Positions 34,040 to 45,100 of a stretch of 64,000 bases of DNA are shown here, piece after piece. A program made the position numbers and the translations under genes. Each line of letters opens with the position of its first letter. The stretch's first letter is position 1. This DNA is from Tetmemena sp. SeJ-2015 (lineage: Eukaryota > Ciliophora > Spirotrichea > Sporadotrichida > Oxytrichidae). A model generated the notes under the pieces. It was not told the DNA's origin, searched no databases, and saw only the letters and a list, made by a program, of their open reading frames with translations. The stretch spans positions 62,001-126,000 of the forward strand of contig JAJKFJ010020960.1 of assembly GCA_027382625.1 (NCBI GenBank), written 5' to 3'.

Positions 34040-37000
34040 TATTTAAATAAATGAAATTAAATAAATGGAAAAACCAATAATCAAACAAGAAAGATAGAAA
34101 CTATATAAATTCAAAAGGTTTATTTATTCGTTACAAATCATAGAGGAATGACAGATAAAGATATGTTTGCTTCAAAGTTAAAGTGAGTTAATTTATTTTA
34201 AAAATGGAAAGTATTTCTATGATAATGCCTGTCTGCAATGAAATTCAAATTAAATAAAATAATAATTTTAATGCATATATTTTAATTGTTTTAATTTGTT
34301 ATTTCATTATTAGAATAAATTCAAATTTTATTTATGAGATTTGCAACACGAAATTAATACACAACTTTGAAAGAATTATTTATTTATCAGATCCTTTAAA
34401 TCAATTCAAAATATTTTTATTTATCTTAAAATTAAGCTCTATCTCAGAAAAATATAGGCTGAGAAAAATTCTTCCATGAAATTAAAAAATCCTCAAGAGA
34501 TTTAAATGAAAAAACGAAAGTTGATTTTTTAAACAAAAAAGTTAATTTCTTTCTAATGCAAATTTTAAGTTCATATTTTAAAATACTTGCAACTAAATCT
34601 TTAAAAAAAGATAAGAGATATTTTATTATCTTTGAATTTATATTACAGAAATGGGCTAAACCCTCATTCACCAGAGCGCACATGCTGTCCATTATATCTT
34701 TTTTAGATTTCTTTCCAAACTTTTTGCCTATAGGTTTTACCTTTTTTGCCAAACTCTATTACCCCCAAGCATTCACGTCTATTTTATATCCAAATTTAAA
34801 TAAAATAAATAGTCGAGTTCTTTCTAAATTGCTTAATGCTGGAAGGTTGAACCCATTTGATGATTTTGGATTAATTATGAATAAATAATTGAATATGGAG
34901 TTAACTAAGATTTGGGAGCATTTAAAGGAAGTGGCATAGACAATTTTTTTTTTTTTTGCTAAACAGTTTAATTGGGAATTGGCTAATTAAAGACAATTTA
35001 AAATTAAGCCATATTGGAGTTATAATTTTAATCATTCCCTTATAAATTCATAGGCTATAATATTTAAAATTATAAAAATATATTTTAAAAATTTAAACTT
35101 GGCCCGAATTTTGGGAAAATTTTAAAAAATTTATATTTCAAAAAATTAAATTTTGGGGGAATTTTTGGTTGTAAAAAGGAAAGGGAAATTAATCTTGATT
35201 TGGTTTAAAAAAATTCGATTATAGATAAGATTTAAATAAAATCAACGAATGACTGAGCTAATAAGTGGTAATCTCAATGGCGAAGGTATTATAAAATATC
35301 TGAAGAGCTTCTCTTACTAATATTTGGTATAAATTAATAAACCTCTATATGAGTATTTCATGCATTTTTAAAGTGAATTTAAACTAACAAGCACCCTTTT
35401 CATTATCTTCTTTTTTATTAAGATTAATGTATATTTTTTAAGTTTTAGTCTATCTATTTTGAGATGAATTCTTGACAGTAATAGCCTGAAGGAGGAAAAA
35501 AGCTAATTTAATTAATTAATATAATAATAAGCCATTACTATTTTGCGGAGGGTTGAGTCTTATCAATTAAGGTTATTGGTGGAAGAACTATGCGGGACTA
35601 GCAGGAGAATAAGGTATTACTCCTTGAGTGAAAGTTTAAATTTGATTTGCAGCATTTGGAGACTGATCTTTATTTTCTATTTTCAAATTTTAATTATTTT
35701 TCCCTTTCTTACTCTTCCTTTTCATTTAAGCCATGTCGTAAAATTTACCTTCGAAAATAAATGAAAAATGAAAGCTGATTTATAGGTGCAGCCTAGTTTC
35801 CTTAAGTTGGAGTAGAAAAGAAATTATTATTCAAAGGCCCTCCAAATTACTACTAACCCATTACCATTTTTAAATCCAATAATTTTTTCTATAAAAAAGT
35901 TTAAATAATCTTAAAATTCTAAAACTTATTTATATCTTTGTTAATTTGATAGTTTCTTGATTTGTATTTTATCTTGGGGACTATGGGATCCCTCAAAAGA
36001 ATCTCTCCCTAAATTAATTTGCCTGCTTCTTTAGGGAACTCCAGATTGAGGTCTGATGATAGTTGAGTTTTTCATAGCGTTCTTTATAGCTTTTTTAACA
36101 TCTCCCTTTTTCCTTTACTCCATGTTTGGGGAATTGCTGCTTTAAATAATTTGCAATAAATATTTTAGTAAATGAAATCACCTCACTTGAATCTTGATAG
36201 ATAAGCAAAAATTGAAATATAAATTTTCTTTTAAAGGAAATTTTGGGAAATATAATTATCACAAATCAACAAATTCAAGTTCAAAAATATCTTTAAAAAG
36301 GCTCTAGCAGACAAGATTTAAGAAGTTTGCTTATAGTTTTTGGAATTATATTCAGGAATTGTTAAATTCTGCATAATATTTTAGGCAATTGTGCTGAAGT
36401 ATCTTGTTTTACTATTAGACTATTTCACATATTTTCTATCTTAAATGTAAAATGAGTCACTATCACATTAATTTTTTAAGGATTTCAAATTCTTATCTTC
36501 CCGTTTCATCATCATTAGAAGTCTCTCTTGCAAATTTTCTTATATTGGGAAATTCTATACTGTTTTAGCAAAACTCGCGTCTGGTTAGGGAACCCCTTTT
36601 TTGATTTTAAACCCCTTTTATTTTTAAAAACTAAAAAGAAAATTTAAATTTAAATCTATTAAAATTTAGGTGAGCTTTATAAATCTTTTATTTTTAAAAT
36701 TGAATTTGTTATTTGTGATCATTTTATTCATATTTCCCCTTTTTTAAAAGGAGAGTTATTATTAAGGCCCTATTAAATAAAACAAAAGTTATTTTTACAG
36801 TGATCAATTTTCTAGACCTTTTTACTTTTATAAACTTCTCTATTTAATTCTATCAGATTTACACTTTGATTTAAATTTTTTATAAAGAAAAATATATAAA
36901 ATAAATATAAGTTTAAATGAAAAAAAAAAAATTTCCCAAAAATTTTGAATTTTTTTGATTTCTTTTATGGCTTTAAAAGAGATGTTTGTAAAAAGATATT

Positions 37001-37045
37001 CCATTTTAGTATTTCTCAATCTTAACAATATTTAAATTTAGGCAT
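34040..37045. other. Long AT-rich spacer with homopolymer-rich patches
   Basis: Overlapping forward and reverse ORFs at 34444-34888 look composition-driven. Homopolymer-rich patches at about 35090-35230 and 36590-36770 have the same texture as 7640-8640. No gene supported. Confidence 0.4.
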
Positions 37046-37049
37046 TGCT

Positions 37050-37800
37050 AAACGAGAGAAGACTTTGAAAACAGAGTTCTTCCAGCACCCTCTGTAGAAT
37101 GCAAACTCACTGGAGTGAAGCAGTCCATGTGTGTGGCTAAACAAGTTATTGCTCTTGATACTCCTCAAAACTTATTAAAAACTTATGACTCAATTATTTT
37201 AGTAAAATTTTGAATTTTAAAATCAAGCAACTTCACATGACAAAGTATCTGACGACAATATTTCCCACTATAGTTATAAGCATTCATTAATTTGCTTACA
37301 TTCTTAGTATCACAACCTGTTATGTCCAATCCACAATTTGTGTAATAGTTGATGCCTAAATATTTTTAAAAATCACAATCATCTTACACTCAGTTTGACA
37401 AATTTAGTAAGTTTCCCCAGTCTCTGGGTTGCACATTGGGAAATTGTATCTGCAAGAGAACTGTTTGTAAGATTCTAGACACGATTTCTAAGTAGTGAGC
37501 TCAAGATTCATAGTCCCTGTGGTGTTAAGAGGCTATTGAAGTTCTGCTAAAAATCTATCCTCGGTGTTGAGAATCACTTGCTCCTCAACTTAGAAGTCTT
37601 TAGCGTTTATAGTCCAGGTTGACCACAGATACTAAAAGTAGAATTAATTAGAAGCTAGTTAAATTCATGAGAGATTTCATTATTCCAACTTAGTTTCCAA
37701 GATTTTTAGTTCTTACTGAGTAGACTGGCACGCACACATAATCATAGATGTAATTGTTACAGAAAGGAGTATCAAAGCATGTCATATATCTTGTAATGAT
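37050..37800 (-). CDS. Cysteine-rich secreted/membrane protein, frizzled-CRD-like
   Basis: A reverse-strand frame reads CLESYKQFSCRYNFPMCN, then ETGETYQICQTECKM, the C-x(8)-C-x(6)-C...C-x(3)-C spacing of frizzled-type cysteine-rich domains. Downstream on the same strand come NYYTNCGLDITGCDTKN and YCRQILCHV, also cysteine-rich. A possible signal peptide (MKSLMNLTSFQLILLLVSV, ATG near 37675) precedes it. Upstream of that lies another cysteine-rich block (TCFDTPFCNNYIYDYVCVPV, about 37720-37790), which would be out of place and may mean local scrambling or a second gene. Junctions are unresolved. Confidence 0.6.
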
Positions 37801-37993
37801 AACTACTTTGGAGAAAATATGAGAAAAGAAAATTGATTAGAAAGTTTAGAAATTATATAAATGAAATACCAGAATCAAATTACAAGCAGTTCTTTTATTG
37901 GTCAGCCCTTCTGCTGCTCTTATTTAGCCCAAACAATTTAACTAAGAATCTCATTCTAGCAAAAGGGGAAATCATCGAAGGACACGCTCCACC

Positions 37994-39676
37994 ATGCCAG
38001 AGGAACTCAATAAGATGCTCTCTGTTGCTAAACTTCCTCAAGTAGCAGGAATGCAAGTAAACCAATTATGATTTCTTTCTTACTTTATTTAAGTGGATAA
38101 TATCGAGAGTGGAGCAGGCAGTGGTAGTACAATGATGACGGGGGTACAGCAAATTCATAGCCATGACAATCATTAAAATCCATATCCACCATAACCTGTT
38201 AACAATTCAGAGCTAAAATACAAATTTGGAGGCCTAAATTTTCACAACAGCCCGTTCAATAGTCAAGTAATTAATTTTTTACTTTTATGTTTAAAGTAAA
38301 TCACGAGAGCTAAACTCTGAGTGCAAGTTTGCAAGAGTAAACTCAGTAGTATTAGTAAATGACTATTCATAACTAGAGATTTGGTTCTAAGAATAACTTA
38401 ACTCATTTTGTTTGTATTAAATCTTACTTAAGTAATAAGCACTCCTTCCATTCTCATATTTCAAACGACATGTTTAACCACTCACTGGATCCTGTAATTT
38501 CAGAAGAAGACGCATAACTAGAGAGCGACATTCCAAATGTAGAGATAGTTGACTTTTCCCAAACCGAGCTTGCAGTTCAGCTTTAATAACAGCACTTTAA
38601 TCATAAAATGTTCTCACAGAGCAGCGATGAAGAAGGATCCCCTTAGATATTAATTAAGATCATTATTTATTTATTGAAGACATAACCTTAATAAAACTTC
38701 TTTGGACACGATTTAAGCCAGTAAAATTAATTCTCAAAATAGTAATACCAAAGCACCCTACCTACAAATTTTACTTCAATCTTGAATTAAATATGGGTCT
38801 GTATGAAGGGTCTAACTTATAGCGGTTCAATTATGATTAGCAGGACTAGATGCTTCAGTTATCTTAATTTATCCTTTCTTATAAGATAATTTGGAGGAAT
38901 GAGCAGTGGAACTATGAAGCCAACGAGCATAAAAGCTATGATCCATAATCCATTAGAAAGCAACACGCTCATAAATCACCTTAAGACTTCAACCACTAGC
39001 GAAGTGTAGCAACTCATGGAAGATCCACACACTCTTCATTTCGACCTTGAGCTAAGGGAAACTCACCCTCTTCATATGTTTCATCTTTTTCTCTAAATTA
39101 TTTATGTAGGAGGGCATGCAAATACAGAACAGTCGGATGAGTGGAGACAGTGGAAGTGGAGGAGAATTTAACCCCTCCTCTTATGAAAGAGACTAAGAGC
39201 AGCTCCTCAGTCACCAAACTGAACAGCCATCCATGTCTAAGACAGACTAAAGCAACAACTACACTTATCTATATTCGCTAATTTAAGCAAAGGATACATA
39301 ATAAATAGAACCACTTACGACTATGCGAAGCAGCATATCAGTAACCTCTAGCCACAAAAACTGCATTCTGAAAGTGAGAGTAGAATTATTTATCAGTTAT
39401 GAGTTACCTAATTGCCCTTTAATAAGCAAAGCTTTACGAGAGTAGTTCACAGTAAATGATGGCGAATATAGCCCAGAATCTTCATTATGAGTATATATGT
39501 ATATATAGAATGGTAACAAACAATACCAAGGTCCTAACATGTACAATACAAATACCAAAGGAAGGCCGCAATAAGTAAAAGAGACTAACCCTTTCGGGTA
39601 GAAAGTAAAAACTAATAACTATATGTCCAACTCCAATTGTAATATTTATTATTTCATGAATTAGAGGCTACAATGA
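37994..39676 (+). CDS. Q/N/S-rich low-complexity protein
   Basis: ATG at 37994 (MPEELNKMLSVAKLPQV), TGA at 39674-39676. Three firm IESs near the 5' end give NIESGAGSGSTMMTGVQQ and FNSQVNHESQTLSASLQ. An acidic block follows: HSLDPVISEEDAQLESDIPN. Then come long Q/N/S/H-rich stretches including GDSGSGGEFNPSS, ending near MSNSNCNIYYF. Several later junctions (about 38640-39110 and 39450) are unresolved. No domain recognised. Sequence at 37816-37985 just upstream could encode a hydrophobic N-terminal segment but was not joined. Confidence 0.65.
38059..38094. other. IES, pointer AAGT, 36 bp
   Basis: AAGT at 38055-38058 and 38091-38094. Excision gives AGMQVDNIESGAG. It looks like an intron (GTAAAC...TTTAAG) but splicing there would shift the frame. 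Confidence 0.82.
38271..38299. other. IES, pointer AAGTAA, 29 bp
   Basis: AAGTAA at 38265-38270 and 38294-38299. Excision gives FNSQVNHESQTL in frame. Confidence 0.85.
38402..38431. other. IES, pointer ACTTAA, 30 bp
   Basis: ACTTAA at 38396-38401 and 38426-38431. Multiple of three; the removed peptide is hydrophobic and unlike its neighbours. Confidence 0.7.
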
Positions 39677-40210
39677 ATTTAACACAAGGTTTGTTAAAAA
39701 AGCCTCTAACTTTTTTAAAAGCTGTGATGTCATATTATTAACTCTTATAATTATAAACGTTGTTGAAACCTAACTGACTAACCCTTACTTTTAAATGCAT
39801 TTGACTTTACTATACTCATTTAGCAATGATTTTTATTCTAAAGGAAAATTGGTGAATAGATTTGTTTTAGAAATCCATTTTGTTGATAAATGAAAACCAT
39901 AATCGAGACTCTGTATAGAGTTCTTTGCTGCAGAAAAGAAATCTAAGATAAAGATTTTAGAGGTGAAGGAGGGTAATATATCTATAGTCGTAACAGATTT
40001 ACTCACAATAATCAATTCAAACCTCCTAGAAATCATTAGTCTTATCATAACGCAAATAGAGGAAAGAGGGTAAGTTGGATTTCTTAATTTCTCATTTTCA
40101 GCTTTTCAGAATTATAATATTTTTTCTGACAAATAACTATTTCTCAACTAAGAAGGGATTTAGTTGTCCTATTTTCAAATTAAATTTAAAATTAATTAAG
40201 AAGCCTAATA
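39677..40210. other. Spacer upstream of CHMP6-like gene
   Basis: AT-rich, contains CTCTGTATAGAG at 39909-39920, a near match to the R1 palindrome. No gene supported. Confidence 0.4.
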
Positions 40211-41429
40211 ATGGGAGCTTTTTTTGGGCGAAGTGGTGATCATGAAATCGTTTAGGAAGGGTAAACTGGAGGCACTGTAAATGGTTAATTGCTGGCCAAT
40301 AACACCTACAAGCGGCCAGAATAATCGAGAGTTAATGAGACTGACAAAGCCATTCTTGATATAAAAGGGAGGATGAGGAGCCTGAAGCAATTTATTACTA
40401 AGCTAGAAGGAAATGTAGAGACTCAGAAACAAAAAGTGAAAGAGCACATTCAAGAGAAGAATAAGTCCAGAGCACTTGTAAAGAGAAATAAGTGAAGTGA
40501 ATCGTGGGCTGTAAGAATAAGATGAAAGCCCAATTCTTAATTAGAGATGTGATTAATGATAAAATGATTAAAGATCAGTGATTGGCTAATAGAGATTAAA
40601 ACTAATATTGATTGGTGTTTAATATAATGATCAGAGCTATAATTAAAACTCTAATGTTTAATTGGATTACTCTGTAGAGATCAGTGATCAACCAATGGGG
40701 TGTCTAAATTTAATTAAAACCTAATCTTTTCCTATTTAATAATTAAAATATATCATACCCTACTTTTCTTTTCAAACCCGATAACATCCTAGTTAACGAA
40801 GAACTTTAAGTTGCATTTAAGAACTGTTTAATTTCTATGATTCCCGATTCAAAACACTTAATTACCTTTAGCTCTTAAGCACTAGAAATTTATTGAAAAG
40901 TAGCTGGAGAAGAGCTATGCGGCTCAGTCTTTATTACAAGAGACGTTGAGTAATGTTGAAAGCTCAGCAATGGATGTGAATGTGTTTGAAGCTTTAAAGC
41001 AAGGAGATAGAGTGCTCTAGGAACTCAAAGACAAAACTAAGATCGAAGACTTAGAGCAAATATAAACCTTATTCCTATAATTGATTAATACTTCAGTGTA
41101 ATTAAACTTTATGAGAATATGTAGGAGAATCAGGAACTAGATAGAAAACAGATGCAACTCTACGATGAAATGCTAAATGATCCTGATCTCAATAATGATT
41201 TATCGTATTTTATTACCTTTATCTCGACGCGGAGTTGGCTAAATTAGATGAGTTGAAGGAATTGAACAACTTGGAAGAGCAGTAAGATGGGCTAGAATAG
41301 ATTCGGGCTTAACTTAATTTGCCAGAGGTAGGAAGAGGTGAGCTTCCAGAAGTTGAAGTCAGCGATGATTATTTCGATCAATAAAGAGAAAAACAAATCT
41401 AGAATAAGAGACAGTAAATAGCAAGCTGA
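40211..41429 (+). CDS. ESCRT-III subunit, CHMP6/Vps20-like
   Basis: Membrane-remodelling ESCRT-III protein that nucleates Snf7 filaments on endosomes. ATG at 40211 gives MGAFFGRSG, the myristoylated start typical of CHMP6. Four IESs removed, it reads DHETDKAILDIKGRM, then FIEKQLEKSYAAQSLLQ and MDVNVFEALKQGDRVLQEL, then EQIIKLYENMQENQELDRK, DLDAELAKLDELKEL and a C-terminal LNLPEVGRGELPEVE resembling the LPEVP...LPE tail of CHMP6. TGA at 41427-41429. Convergent with the next gene 150 bp away. Confidence 0.9.
40246..40338. other. IES, pointer ATGA, 93 bp
   Basis: ATGA at 40242-40245 and 40335-40338. Excision gives GRSGDHETDKAIL in frame. Confidence 0.88.
40493..40879. other. IES, pointer TAAG, 387 bp
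   Basis: TAAG at 40489-40492 and 40876-40879. Excision gives VKRNKHQKFIEKQLEK in frame. Larger than the other simple IESs; contains GATCAGTGAT twice (around 40573 and 40680). It could be a small germline element. Confidence 0.82.
41063..41100. other. IES, pointer TA, 38 bp
   Basis: TA at 41061-41062 and 41099-41100. Excision gives LEQIIKLYENMQ in frame. A two-base pointer leaves the boundary by inference from protein only. Confidence 0.7.
41200..41222. other. IES, pointer AT, 23 bp
   Basis: AT at 41198-41199 and 41221-41222. Excision gives DLNNDLDAELAKL in frame. A longer repeat, TTTATC, lies at nearly the same place but would break the frame. Confidence 0.65.
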
Positions 41430-41578
41430 CGTTGATTTCTTTCTAATCTTTCTATAAATTAAAATTCATAAATTCAGTTTCTCTTGAAAAATTGAGCTAT
41501 CATGAAGAGAAGTTAAATTAATTCTAGTTAAGAGCTTGCAGTAGCTTTATCTTGGAACAATTTTTGCTCTTTCTAAGA

Positions 41579-42050
41579 TCAAAATTCGTAGGGAATGTTA
41601 TTACTTCTTAGGTATTCTTTATAGTCCTGCCTTTGAATAACAGGAAGGGGGTCCAATTAAACTAGCAGCTCTGGTGATACCGACTTGAAGGCCTTGTGAG
41701 GAATAACTTTCCATCCGCTGTTTTTGAACTGAGGAGCGTCGACTGATCTGCCTCTTTCAATCTTTCCTTGCATCATCATGGGGTGGAGAATTCTCTCTCT
41801 TAGATATATAATATTATGTATATCATATTATAAAGAAGAAAGATAGTTCTTGGATTTGAGAACTGCCTTATCAGTACTGAGGTCTCTCTGGTATTCTTCC
41901 CAAATTTTGGAAGTTGAGAGGCAGCCTTTTTGTTGAAGAAGCTTGGAAACATAAAGGCAAGGGCCTCCAGTCACTCTGTACTTTTTAGAGGTCACCTCAA
42001 TTACTTATTACAAAATAAGAAATACATTAATATTTTGCAGTGCCACTCAT
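41579..42050 (-). CDS. Small basic protein, unknown conserved-looking
   Basis: TGA at 41579-41581; ATG proposed at 42050 (MSGTAKY). The body reads KYRVTGGPCLYVSKLLQQKG, then IWEEYQRDLSTDKAVLKSKN, then YLRERILHPMMMQGKIERGR across an IES, and ends DPLPVIQRQDYKEYLRSNN. It could be a mitochondrial ribosomal protein or similar, but I do not recognise it. One upstream junction at about 41995-42035 is unresolved. Divergent from the STPGR gene 149 bp away. Confidence 0.62.
41807..41845. other. IES, pointer AGATA, 39 bp
   Basis: AGATA at 41802-41806 and 41841-41845. Excision gives KSKNYLRERILHPM in frame and removes a TGA. Confidence 0.88.
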
Positions 42051-42198
42051 TTTGTAATTGTGAAATATTAAATTATTATAAAACACCTTGCTTGTTCTTC
42101 TTTTTCTTAGGAACGTGAATTTAAAGTAGTGAGTGTTTTAATGTGTGTTTAAGTATCGCGTAAAGACTTTAATTTTTATTTTAAGTTAATATTTTAAC

Positions 42199-45100
42199 AT
42201 GGCTTACTCCATCGGCAAATCAAAAAGATGTAACCTTTCTAACAAGATATATTTGGCTCTGTCCATAACTTCAAATAAGATATTTATGTGTGCTTACTAA
42301 TTTAAATAGACGATGAGATAAAAGAGAAGAGAGTGCTACCTACAGTTGGCCCTGGCTCTTACAACTTATCCCTCGTTCATAGGAAGAAAGAACCAGCCTA
42401 CTCGTAAGTATAGATTGCTTATTGTCCGCTAATAGCTATTTTAAAGTGCTTATCCCTCTATATCTAAATTTCACTACTCTTTTTAATATTGTCTCTTGTT
42501 AACACTATTTTTGATTAGTATGGGAAGCAGAAGTTTCATAGACATGAATAAGACGTTTGCGCCTGGCCCCACAGCTTATGACATTCCTTCACGTGTAAGA
42601 CTTCTTAAAATACCTGAAATAGATTTTAACACTAATTGCACATTAGATGATAGAGACTGGAGGCTTTTCCATGGGAATTAAATATAAAGCAGACCTAAAC
42701 TCAACTGTCATTGTTCCGGGGCCTGGCTAATATAGCCCCGAAGTTAAAGACAAGAAGTTCGCTTTCACGTAAGAATGACACCCAATTACTTCTTCAAGCA
42801 CATACATTTCCGATTATCAAAATTTCTTTCAAGTTAATTAAGCTTTATTCAGAATGGGTTCGAGATACAAGACTCTAGATTCTAAACTCAGATCTGCGAT
42901 TCCAGGACCCGGAGAGTACAGTCAAGAAGTCAAGCCATCGATACCTAGCATGAAGTTTGGCTCTAGTAGCAGACAATCCTTCGACTTGAAGAAGAACCAT
43001 CCAGGGCCTGCTGAATATTTAGGCAGTTTTGACAGTGTTACAAAAGCCGCTCCTAAATACGGGTAAAAACTTTTCAGATTCATGGATCTATTGTAGGTTT
43101 GGAACATATAATTACGTTATTTTATGGAAATATTTTTTTTTCTAACAGGAAAGAGAGAGGACTCATAAGAGAAATTTAAAGCAGTAATTCCAGGTCCAGG
43201 CTTTTATCTTATTCTAAATGCTTTTTTCTCACTTGGCTAGTATCAATCTTAAGATCTGATTGGCAAAGATGGGCCTTCAAAGTCTATGGGAGTTAAGCCC
43301 CAAGTTAACTTAGAGGAGAAGGAGATACACTAGAGGCCAGGCCCGGGATAGTATGACCCTAAGCATGTAACCCTCAGAAACTCACCAAGTTTGAAGATTG
43401 GAACTTCGACTAGGGAAGACTTAGATTTCAAGAAGTAGATGCAATTCAAGCCTCCTCCCACTGTTTACAACCCAAGCGACTCTTTTACTAAGACTCAATC
43501 TGCAGCTTGGGGCTTTGGATCTTCTTAAAGGCCTGCTATCGCAAATGAGAAAAGTGCCTCTTAGCTACCCGGACCCAACTAGTATTTAGTAAAAATTGTA
43601 AGAATTTGGGAGATTAAATATTTTTAATATAAACTGAAATGATTTCTTGATCTGATGAATGAATAAATTAAATAATTACATTAAATTTTTTCTCAAACAA
43701 GTTATTTCTATGACTAGCAATTTAGCGCCCTGTCTCCTTTAAGGTAAGATAATATATTTTATGAATTCTATGTTTATCAATTATTTCTCAAGCAATAGAC
43801 TTCTAACTCAAAAATATATCGTGTAATAATTTTCTAATTAACAGTATAAAACTTAAATGTAATATTTTCATAAATGTTTTTTTTTTCTTCAGTTTTATAT
43901 GTTGTCAGCTTAGTATTAGTATTACAATGAAAAAAAGCATAATTTTATTTTTAATTATGTTTTTGAAATAGTAAAACATTTCTATTTGCTCTAAATAGTT
44001 TTATAGGAACTACTATAAATTATAAAAATCGGCATTCCGCCTCACTAATGCCGGAATTGTCGCACTGTGTGTGTCATAGGCTACTAGGTATTCTTTGCCA
44101 TTCAATATTAGAACTAGAGCATACACTTTAAATTGTTGCATTCCGCATATGCTGGCACAATCACACTCATATTATGAAAATCCATTTTCCGCATTGCGGA
44201 ATAATATTTAATGTAACAATAAATCAGATTAAATCTCTCTTTCATTACTTATATTCCCACTGCTACATTTATAAAAAGATCAAAGTTTATTCTTTCAGAA
44301 TAGTATTGGGCCTATCTTTCAAGATACACGTAAAACATAAATTCCTAGGTTTAGACTCTTAAAGGTACCTCCTTAAACATTTGGTGATTGTGAACCACCT
44401 TTCTCTCTCTCTCCACATAACCAGTATTTTCACAGCTAAGCATCAAGAATCAGTCACCGACTCATTATTAAATTTTCTTTAAATATAAATAACGCTTAAA
44501 GCGTAAAGCAATTATGAGGGAATATTTTGATTGGAGTGCTTATAAAGACGTTAGCTTCGCTCTCAGTAAAAGGCGTGACAGCTCTCCGTATGATATTTGT
44601 AACTAAACGATATCAGTGCTTTATTTAATAAGAGTCTTCTCTAAGATACAATTAGCTTCCTTTGAGACTATAACAGACTTAGTCTTTTAAAATTTGTAAC
44701 TTATTCTCAAGTTCCTTTGTAGTTAAAAGTTCCTAGAAATTTTACTTGTTTCCTCGTTTGTAATTTCGCTTATTTAAGTTGCAGGAATTCAGTAGATATT
44801 CTGCCAGAGTCCTAGTTATCTCTTTTTCTGATATTATAACTGCAAGCGAAGATGGATCCTAATGCTCAAGCATATTAAACACTTTGACTATACAAAAGAG
44901 AGTTTGATATCTTAGTACAGCTTGATTAGCAAGCAACTGGAATTAACCCCTAGAATTGTGAGAAGAAAATGTCCTTGAAGCAATATAACACTACTCGTTC
45001 AATAAATTAACGGCTCTGAGAATTCAGTAAGGGAAGTAAATTAAAGACGAGCACAGGAGTATCTATTTTAACTCAAGAAAACCTTGAATAGCATGTGGAA

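Noticed and set aside
34444..34888. Overlapping forward and reverse ORFs of about 100 codons
   Set aside because: Both are AT-driven (K/F/I/L-rich) with no motif, and each explains the other as a shadow.
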